64,000 bases of DNA from Siphonodentalium dalli (Eukaryota; Mollusca; Scaphopoda; Gadilida; Siphonodentaliidae). The position numbers were made by a program, and so were the translations under genes. Under the pieces are notes generated by a model. That model had not been told where the DNA came from. It worked only from the letters and a program-made list of their open reading frames with translations, and ran no database searches. Positions 41,086-48,539 of the stretch are shown here, piece by piece. Location: the NCBI GenBank assembly GCA_032622095.1, contig CP136062.1, positions 8,273,710 through 8,337,709 on the forward strand. Direction: 5' to 3'. The first letter of the stretch is position 1; every line of letters begins with the position of its first letter.

Positions 41086-42268
41086 GTGTGACGAGGAGTC
41101 CTGAAACAGAAGAGGCGTGTTATCGGAGAAAGTATTTCGGGGGCGGGGGTAACCTGGTGGTGCTCAAATTGGTCGATATGACTCCTGTCACCCATATGTG
41201 TTATCAGTATGGGCGTGTCAATAATGCGTTCAGAAACATGAGAGTAGGCGTATTATCGATATGGTGTGTGACGAGAATGAGTCCTGCAATTGAAGAGGGT
41301 GCATATTATCAGTAGGGCGTGACGATAATGAGCCGCTGAAAAGAAGATGAGGCGTATTATCAGTAAAGGGGCGTAGTACAGGGTTTAGCATACGTTCAAA
41401 TATATTTTGTAGGATAATCGAATATGCATGCTCTCGGCGATACATTATAAAGCAACTAAAATAACTGACAAGTCATTGACAAGTTATAGACACAATCCTA
41501 ATTCCACATGACTGGACATAGATATAAATGAAACAACAAAAACTCTTTCAGTGATTTTTGGTGATATTAATTTTTTTATTTACGTAGAGAAAATAGAGAG
41601 AGAGTGAGTCAAATGTTCAATACTGATGGTGAGGGATAAGAATTGGATAATGATGTAGCACACGATGTGTCAAGATCCTCCAATACTGGCATCTGACAAG
41701 GGCACATCTGCCCAATACAGACGATTTCTTTCATATTTTAAGAACAGACTCATATATAACCTAACATAATCAACTTAAAATCTCGCTCTGTCGGGCACAT
41801 GTAGCTGATATACATATAGCAACACTTCTTTTAAACTGAGAATAATTAGCAAATGAACAGAGGGGCATCTGGACATGTCTTTAAAACATCTGCATCTTCA
41901 TCTGCGTGGAGATGTGACAACCATGCAGTTGTCCTCAAAATCTTAGTCTACCCCATGCTCAATAGATTGATTTATACATCTCTTTGTAGAACCAAATTTT
42001 GTCTTTTATTTTGCGAACTAATGTTCATGTTTTGATCTCAATACAAATATTATGAACAAACAAACAGCAATTCCAACCACGTCGACTGTACGATATAAAA
42101 AATTATAACGTCTGAAGAACGCGCAGTTATAAATAAATAAATACTTCTTTATTGGTGAGACGATTTAATCGCGATTTAATCGCGATAAATAAAATGACAA
42201 TCACTCAGACAAGGTGAGCTACTACATATAATCCATGTATAAGAATGACGTTTTGGGATGCCATTTGG
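41086..42268. repeat. Degenerate edge and non-satellite core, copy 2 (128-bp deletion)
   Basis: Same layout as copy 1. The left part is offset by 2,431 bp from copy 1 and the right part by 2,303 bp. The difference is a net 128-bp deletion near 41,464, where AAATAACTGACAAG joins directly to TCATTGACAAGTTATAG. Copies 1 and 3 keep the missing piece (at about 39,037-39,166 and 43,566-43,696). The end joins satellite at 42,269 in the same way as copy 1. Confidence 0.85.
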
Positions 42269-43182
42269 TAGAAGAGGATGTGTATTATCAGTAATGGTGT
42301 GGCGATAATGAGTCCTGAAACATGAGAGGATGCGTATTATCAGTAATGGTGTGGCGATATGAGTCCTGAAACAGGATATGAGTCGTATTATATGTAATGG
42401 TTTGGCGATAGTGAGTCCTGAATAGAAGAGGATGCGTATTATCAGTAATGATGTGGCGATAATGAGTCATGCAACAGGATATGAGTCGTATTATCAGTCC
42501 TGAATAGAAGAGGATGCGTATTATCAGTAATTATGTGGCGATAGTGAGTCCTGAATAGAAGAGGATGCGTATTATCAGTAATGATGTGGCGATAATGAGT
42601 CCTGAATAGAAGAGGAGGCGTATTATCAGTAATGGTGTGGCGATAGTGAGTCCTGAATATAAGAGGATGCGTATTATCAGTAATGATGTGGCGATAGTGA
42701 GTCCTGAATAGGAGAGGAGGCTTATTACCATACTGGTGTGGCGATAGTGAGTCCTGAATAGGAGAGGAGGCGTATTATCAGTAATTATGTGGCGATAGTG
42801 AGTCCAGCATAGAAGAGGATGCGTATTATCAGTAGTGGTGTGGCGATAATGAGTCCTGAATATAAGAGGATGCGTATTATCAGTAATGATGTGGCGATAG
42901 TGAGTCCTGAATAGGAGAGGAGGCTTATTATGAGTCGTATTATCAGTCCTGAATAGAAGAGGATGCGTATTATCAGTAATTATGTGGCGATAGTGAGTCC
43001 AGCATAGAAGAGGATGCGTATTATCAGTAGTGGTGTGGCGATAATGAGTCCTGAATATAAGAGGATGCGTATTATCAGTAATGATGTGGCGATAGTGAGT
43101 CCTGAATAGGAGAGGATGCTTATTACCATACTGGTGTGGCGATAGTGAGTCCTGCATATGAGAGGAGGCGTATTGTCGTTAG
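42269..43182. repeat. Satellite stretch between core copies 2 and 3
   Basis: About 18 right-end-type basic units, shorter than the preceding stretch by about four units. Near 42,925-42,960 it contains the same truncated unit, TTATTATGAGTCGTATTATC, seen at about 40,622. The 208-codon minus-strand open frame here (42,531-43,157) is the longest in the satellite and is made of 17-residue quasi-repeats from 51-bp units, so it is not a gene. Confidence 0.9.
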
Positions 43183-44483
43183 GGGTGTGACGAGGAGTCC
43201 TGAAACAGAAGAGGCGTGTTATCGGAGAAAGTATTTCGGGGGCGGGGGTAACCCGGGGTGCTCAAATTGGTCGATATGCCTCCTGTCACCCATATGTGTT
43301 ATCAGTAAGGGCGTGTCAATAATGCGTTCAGAAACAGGAGAGTAGGCGTATTATCGATATGGGGTGTGACGAGAATGAGTCCTGCAATTGAAGAGGATGC
43401 ATATTATCAATAGGGCGTGACGATAATGAGCCGCTGACAAGAAGATGAGACGTATTATCAGTAAAGGGGCGTAGTACAGGGTTCAGCATACGTTCACATA
43501 TATGTTGTAGGATAATCGAATATGCATGCTCTCGGCGATACATTATAAAGCAACTAAAATAACTGTCGTATCCCCACACAACCTGTGCACGAATGGTCAT
43601 ATCCTTACTAAATTGTGAACGTCTTGTAAACAAAATATGTCAACTCCTCTACGTTTAATATCGGCGAAGACATACCTACGCGTCCGGGAGTCCCAAAGTC
43701 ATTGACAAGTTATAGACACAATCCTAATTTCACATGACTGGACATAGATATAAATGAAACAACAAAAACTCTTTCAGTGATTTTTGGTGATATTAATTTT
43801 GTTATTTACGTAGAGAAAATAGAGAGAGAGTGAGTCAAATGTTCAATACTGATGGTGAGGGATAAGAATTGGACGATGATGTAGCACACGATGTGTCAAG
43901 ATCCTCCAATACTGGCATCTGACAAGGGCACATCTGCCCAATACAGACGATTTCTTTCATATTTTAAGAACAGACTCATATATAACCTAGCATAATCAAC
44001 TTAAAATCTCGCTCTGTCGGGCACATGTAGCTGATATACATATAGCAACACTTCTTTTAAACTGAGAATAATTAGCAAATGAACAGAGGGGCATCTGGAC
44101 ATGTCTTTAAAACACCTGCATCTTCATCTGCATGGAGATGTGACAACCATGCAGTTGTCCTCAAAATCTTAGTCTACCCCATGCTCAATAGATTGATTTA
44201 TACATCTCTTTGTAGAACCAAATTTTGTCTTTTATTTTGCGAACTAATGTTCATGTTTTGATCTCAATACAAATATTACGAACAAACAAACGGCAATTCC
44301 AACCACGTCGACTGTACGATATAAAAAATTATAACGTCTGAAGAACGCGCAGTTATAAATAAATAAATACTTCTTTATTGGTGGGACGATTTAATCGCGA
44401 TAAATAAAATGACAATCACTCAGACAAGGTGAGCTACTACATATAATCCATGTATAAGAATGACGTTTTGGGATGCCATTTGG
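43183..44483. repeat. Degenerate edge and non-satellite core, copy 3
   Basis: Offset from copy 2 by about 2,226 bp at the right end. It retains the 128 bp that copy 2 lost, so it is closer in structure to copy 1. The GATTTAATCGC element that is doubled in copies 1 and 2 occurs once here. The G-run near 43,225-43,250 (GGGGGCGGGGGTAACCCGGG) is more G-rich than in the other copies. Unlike copies 1 and 2, it does not return to satellite after GATGCCATTTGG but runs into unique DNA. It therefore marks the original right border of the whole satellite complex. Confidence 0.85.
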
Positions 44484-44485
44484 AT

Positions 44486-44508
44486 ACACATATTTTGAGA
44501 ATATGTGT
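44486..44508. other. Perfect 9-bp hairpin
   Basis: ACACATATT (44,486-44,494) pairs with AATATGTGT (44,500-44,508) around a 5-base loop. It starts three bases after the point where core copies 1 and 2 switch back to satellite. It may be part of the same mobile element as the Helitron-like end 100 bp downstream. Confidence 0.7.
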
Positions 44509-44582
44509 AACACTTTGAGCAAGAGTACATTCTATTCCCACCAAATGTCCATAACAAAGTAACCTGCCGCATCACTGTATCC

Positions 44583-44608
44583 TGGGCAACGCCGGGTGAC
44601 GCTGCTAG
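44583..44608 (+). mobile_element. Helitron-like 3' terminus
   Basis: A GC-rich stem-loop (CCTGG, loop GCAACG, CCGGG, with one G-T pairing) is followed by about eight bases and then CTAG at 44,605-44,608 and a T. Helitrons characteristically end in a short GC-rich hairpin a few bases before CTRR, and insert between A and T. The GGGCAACGCCGGG hairpin core is of the kind common at the ends of invertebrate Helitrons. No RepHel coding sequence is visible and the 5' TC end was not located, so this would be a non-autonomous element or a relic end. Its position 125 bp beyond the last core copy suggests the core, and perhaps the satellite, lies inside the element. Confidence 0.5.
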
Positions 44609-45600
44609 TGTAGAAATACGAATATCACTAGTCAGCATGTAACGACAAGAACAGTAACACTATTTCAGCGAACGTCGGGCGACAATTCGGGGGATTTTAA
44701 AACTCAATATTCAATTAGTCTAATCATATGACTCAAAACTAATGAGCGTAAGTGTGTCGTTCTGGTTGTGCTTTTTCGTGTTTATTGAAAGATTTCGACA
44801 TATTCTGTTTTAGTATAATCACCAAATTATCTGAATGTAATAAACATAAATGAAAGTGTCAATGACACTTTGCTCAACTCGAATGGGCTAATTTCATATA
44901 TTACATTCAAAGAAGCGATAAGGAATGCGGAAAGTTTAAATAACAAAGTGATACCAGAATTCAGCCGTATGAGCCATAAGAAGATTGAGGTCAATTGAAT
45001 AAAAGGTGTTGGCTGTAGGGCATGCCGAAATATTAAATGATGCAAAGATTAAAATCCAGTGATCTAGAGATTATCCTAACCATGACGAATGTTTTTCACT
45101 CTGCATGTGTCTTGTCATAATTTTCACAATTAAAGGCTAAAATGTATGTTCTCAGGTCTACATATTCTTAAAGAGTAAGATATGTTTGTCTGTTCCCGAC
45201 TCCTGGACCGATTTCAACCAAATGTGTGTGGTTCTCTGGGTACCATGGCGAATGTTATGGCGGCGTTATTTTTTGTAAAAAAAATTTAAATGTTAAAATT
45301 AAGCAGTTAGTTCTCTAAAGAAATTAAAAAATTAAATTAAAAAGTTTTTTTTTAATTCAAAATGACTATTTCTTCAAGCTCCTCCCATTAATTAATGTGT
45401 GGGGATAACTCCATTCAACTAGCCACATGGGCGCCAACCAATCAGAATGCTGGATTTAGTGATCATCACACTTAGTATGTAAATATATCACTTTAACATA
45501 TTTATTACAATATTTCATCGAAAAATCTCATTGATAAAGTTGTCATTTAACCCGTGTTTTATGTTAAAATCCTCGAGGCGACATCTAGAACTTAGCCAAC

Positions 45601-45739
45601 TACAGTAATGCTCTAATTAATCGACTTCTTAACCACAGCATAATTATGGGTAACTTTTCAGGATTTAGTCGGAAATATGGCTTGTTGCCTTTCATCGGAA
45701 AGCTCTCGACGAGAGTCGATTAATTAGAGCATTCCTGTA
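45601..45739. mobile_element. MITE, Tc1/mariner-pogo-like, in repeat copy 1
   Basis: A 135-bp element (45,603-45,737) with terminal inverted repeats of about 25 bp: left CAGTAATGCTCTAATTAATC, right ending TTAATTAGAGCATTCCTG, with one mismatch in the first 20. It is flanked on both sides by TA, the target duplication of Tc1/mariner-superfamily transposons. The CAGT start and internal TCTAATTAATCGA resemble pogo/Tigger-type ends. There is no coding capacity, so it is a non-autonomous miniature element. It was present before the 3,453-bp unit was amplified, because all four copies have it at the same place. Confidence 0.8.
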
Positions 45740-46031
45740 TGCGGAAGGTCAATCGTTCTACTAACAACAGTGTTCACACCAGATGGTTGGTGGTTTCATA
45801 CGCATCTCGACCCAGGGACGTGGCTGTAGATGGTCTGGTGTGTCCGCTTTCGAAATTCCAACTGCACCCCCTTCGAGGGTGCTGCCCTTGAACCACACCA
45901 AACTCACAAGTTTGCACCCCATGGGCTTTGATTTTTTCGATGTGCCCTCAATTGAATGAATAATATAAGGAAGTTGTAAACCACACTCGTTCGTCGTACA
46001 CACCGCCAAAAAATAGCGTTATTAAAGGACT

Positions 46032-46100
46032 TTTTTACCAATAAAATTTAAAACAATACCAATCGTGCTTGGTATCGTTGTGATTATTTATTGGTAAAAA
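46032..46100. repeat. Nested foldback, about 69 bp, in repeat copy 1
   Basis: Outer arms TTTTTACCAATAAA (46,032-46,045) and TTTATTGGTAAAAA (46,087-46,100) are perfect inverted repeats of 14 bp. Inside them ACAATACCAA (46,053-46,062) pairs with TTGGTATCGT (46,069-46,078) with one mismatch around TCGTGC. It could be a very small MITE or a recombination-prone hairpin. The same structure is at 49,485-49,553 and 52,938-53,006. In copy 4 (56,391-56,455) the outer right arm is broken after TTTATTGGTA. Confidence 0.75.
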
Positions 46101-46568
46101 TTTGGATAACTAAATCGGATTCTGATGAAATTCCGTTGGATGTTAACTGGATGATACGGGGACCATCGAATCGGTTTATTTATCTTTAACACCCTTTGTT
46201 GTTTAATAATATAAGGGGCAAATTCGGTCTTATATTTGAATGAACGTACAGGTAGGAAATTATTGGACCCTGGGTCTAAATACAATACACTTCACACAGA
46301 ATATTGGTTGGGAAATTTAGCTATTAATAAATTATATTTTCGAACTGACATAACCTATTTTATGAAACTTTCAACTGTTTTCGCTAAAAATCGATTGGCC
46401 TATGGAATTATTTTTGAAATCCAATTGTTGAAAATGTGATCAAAGTGAGTGAAAGAAAGACACACAACCCATTCCCGACGACGCATGGCCCCTAATGAAA
46501 GCAACTGATTACCCAGATGTCGATCCTATCCATAATGGTAAGTAGTACTAAGTACATGTATGAAGATT

Positions 46569-46744
46569 TTGTGCCGGCCCACAGCAACGGTCTGGAGCAG
46601 CTCAGGATAAAGGTACTATGTAAATACTGACTGAGACTGAGAACATGTAGTTCCATAGTATTCCTTGGGAGTAGTATATGTGACCCGTCATATCAAAACT
46701 AGTCGTAAGTCGAGAAATATTTTATGACGACTGTAATTTGTCAA
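46569..46744. other. Segment of the 3,453-bp unit with nothing recognised
   Basis: Unremarkable sequence between the splice-donor-like GGTAAGTAGT at 46,537 and the internal repeat. No domain, RNA or repeat seen. Corresponding segments lie at +3,453 and +6,906. Copy 4 ends before it. Confidence 0.4.
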
Positions 46745-47275
46745 ATAAATGCGTAACCGTAGAGGTCAATTTCCAACAAATTCAGGCTGCAGGGCATAAC
46801 AACTGATTCCAATTTGAAGAATAAAATCGATGTCTCCAATCTAGAGGTCACCGAAGATCCATATGAAGGTTGATGACGATCGGATGTTGAATGTGGCATG
46901 TAGGTTGTACCGAAGGATTTAGTAATCCAAAGAGCAATTTAATCCAAGATGGCCGCTGGCGGGAATGTTTTTCAACGAAATTCGGAAAACAAATTATGTC
47001 TCCCCTCCAGTGTCACCCAAAATATCCATATGAAGTTTGGTGATGATCAGATGAGCGACGTGGTCTGTAGGTTGTGCCAAATGTTTTAGTCATGCAAAGA
47101 GTAAAATATAAGATGGCTGCCGGCGGCCATAGTTTAATCGAAATGTTTTCATATTCAATTTCGAAATAAAAAAAATGGGTCCCATCTAGAGGTCACCCCA
47201 AATATCCGTATGAAGTGTGTTAACGATCGGATGAGAGATGACCTGTAGGGTGTCCGATACATGGTTATCAGAAAT
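46745..47275. repeat. Internal diverged tandem repeat, about 170 bp, in repeat copy 1
   Basis: Three to four diverged copies. Landmark G(T/C)AGG occurs at 46,789, 46,900, 47,067 and 47,245 (spacings 111, 167 and 178). Shared pieces are TCTAGAGGTCACC, ATCC(A/G)TATGAAG, GATGATCGGATG-like, CATGTAGGTTGT, GCAAAGAGTAAAATCTAAG and AGATGGCCGC(T/C)GGCGG. Divergence between the internal copies is much greater than between the 3,453-bp units, so the small repeat is the older layer. The same block is at 50,198-50,728 and 53,651-54,181. Confidence 0.75.
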
Positions 47276-47434
47276 TCCCAAAAAGTTGGCATTGAGTTAA
47301 TCGTAAAATTGGTAGACCGCACTACTCGATCTCCAAACAATGATAGTGTCAGCTCGTGACATCAGGGTCAGGAGATTTTGTGTCCACAAGCGACTAATTC
47401 TATTGTATTATGCGTCTTTATTATAAACCCTGTG

Positions 47435-47501
47435 CCAATGCATTCTCTTATAAATGTGAGTCGACCATAGGTCGCTTCGCATATATAAGCGAATGCATTG
47501 G
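47435..47501. repeat. 67-bp imperfect palindrome in repeat copy 1
   Basis: CCAATGCATTC at the left and GAATGCATTGG at the right are perfect. The match continues inward through CTTATA(A/T)ATG and GTCGACC/GGTCGC with a few mismatches and almost no loop. Extruded cruciform or foldback RNA is possible. It lies about 180 bp upstream of the TATA-like box. Copies are at 50,888-50,954 and 54,341-54,407. Confidence 0.75.
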
Positions 47502-47683
47502 CCTAGCAAATTTTATATTATTTTTTATAATTTTTTAAAAATGTAAGAAAAAATGACAAAAATGATAAAAACAATTGTTAAAGAATGTGAGAAAACTGAG
47601 ATGCCAAGGCAAAGCGGCAGCATATCATTTATCCCACGGGTGGCTACATTGTATACATATTGGAAGGGAAAACCCGCGATGGC

Positions 47684-47692
47684 TATAAATAG
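47684..47692 (+). promoter_or_regulatory. TATA-like box in repeat copy 1
   Basis: TATAAATAG in a GC-flanked context (GGCTATAAATAG), a close match to the animal TATA consensus. The first ATG downstream that opens a frame of some length is at 47,816 (81 codons to 48,061), about 125 bp on. Transcription of the repeat from here is possible but unproven. Repeats of the site are at 51,137 and 54,590. Confidence 0.35.
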
Positions 47693-48539
47693 ATATGACA
47701 GTACTGCATAATTATATTCAATCACGTATACTACAGTACATGCGGAGCGATATGGAAATCAGGAACTCAATTTGCCAGCTTCTTTTCCTCACTTCACTAA
47801 TTGTCAACTGAGATAATGCCTTTGTTTGTCCTAAATGGGCGAGTATATGCTAAGGCATTGGAACAATGCCAATCGAGATTGAGGGAGGAACTATTTCGTC
47901 TGGCGTCAGGTCACATGGGTAATCACACGGACAGCAAACAGCCTTTTTGTGATAGCATTCGCCACAGCTCGGTCGACAATTATTTAGCGTCCCATCCTCC
48001 CACCCAGTATTCCTCCCTCCGTTTTGGGAGGAGGCATCCCTTTGTGGTTCAGATATTTTAGGATGAACTTGACTGTACCACATCGATCGCATAGAAAAAA
48101 CTGTAACCTTTTCGTCGATTAACTGTAACCGTTAGTCGATATCGAAATTTGGTTTTTGTCAATATTATAATTTACATCGGCAGATAACGCACCATATAAG
48201 GCATTGGTGTATGTGCACACGATGCCTGTGGTGTGCCTTAGTATGAATATGTACAAAAACCTCCTTGTTACAATGCATGGGTGTATTCGTCAATGCTGCA
48301 TGTTTCTGTTTATTAGCGTATCCAGGATATCATAAATAGGGATTTTGATACACCACAATTGATCTTTCCACAGCTGTGAAGCAAATCACTATTAGCAGAC
48401 ATTTTCGACGAATCAGCGATTGACCTGCAATGCAAATTATGATGCATCTTTCTTCACATTAATTTTGCATACGTTCAGTGTTGAATTGCCTATATTCAAA
48501 ACTGTTTTGTTGCCAAGGGCAATTTATTCATGGTCATAA

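Larger units (their letters stand above)
44484..45086. other. Unique spacer between the two arrays
   Basis: AT-rich, no gene seen. It contains a small hairpin (44,486-44,508) and a Helitron-like 3' end (to 44,608). Near 45,014-45,055 is a diverged fragment (GGGCATGCCGAAATATTAAA, then GATGCAAAGATTAAAATC) resembling the internal repeat of about 170 bp in the downstream 3,453-bp units. The rest shows nothing I recognise. Confidence 0.7.
45087..48539. repeat. 3,453-bp tandem repeat, copy 1
   Basis: The unit starts at GAATGTTTTTCACTCTGC and ends GGCAATTTATTCATGGTCATAA. Offsets to copies 2, 3 and 4 are exactly 3,453 at landmarks up to about 56,440. Copy 1 differs slightly from copies 2 and 3: an A-run in place of a T-run near 45,284, GCGCCAACC for GCGCCGACC, CAATATTTC for CAAGATTTC, GATTATTTATT for GATTGTTTATT, and AAATATAAG for AAATCTAAG. 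No gene is established in it. It carries a MITE, two foldbacks, a TATA-like box and an internal repeat, listed separately. I do not recognise the unit as a known element. It is unrelated to the 52-bp satellite. Confidence 0.95.

Noticed and set aside
8867-43157. Dozens of minus-strand open frames of 60-208 codons in the satellite with repeated motifs such as RTHYRHTITDN and LIIATPLLIIRILSYSG
   Set aside because: They are translations of the 51/52-bp unit in its three frames. They open wherever 51-bp units follow each other, have no independent start or regulatory context, and the same motifs appear in different frames within one frame span.
44420-44638. 72-codon minus-strand frame across the Helitron-like end
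   Set aside because: It crosses the hairpin and the boundary between core and unique DNA, so it is a chance frame.
46236-46439. 67-codon + strand frame in the 3,453-bp unit, with an overlapping minus frame
   Set aside because: Short, no recognisable domain, mutually overlapping frames, conserved only through recent tandem duplication.
47801-48061. 86-codon + strand frame downstream of the TATA-like box
   Set aside because: It starts at TTG; the first ATG is at 47,816. No domain is recognised and it overlaps the cysteine-rich minus frame. The TATA-like box is listed, but the frame is not called a gene.
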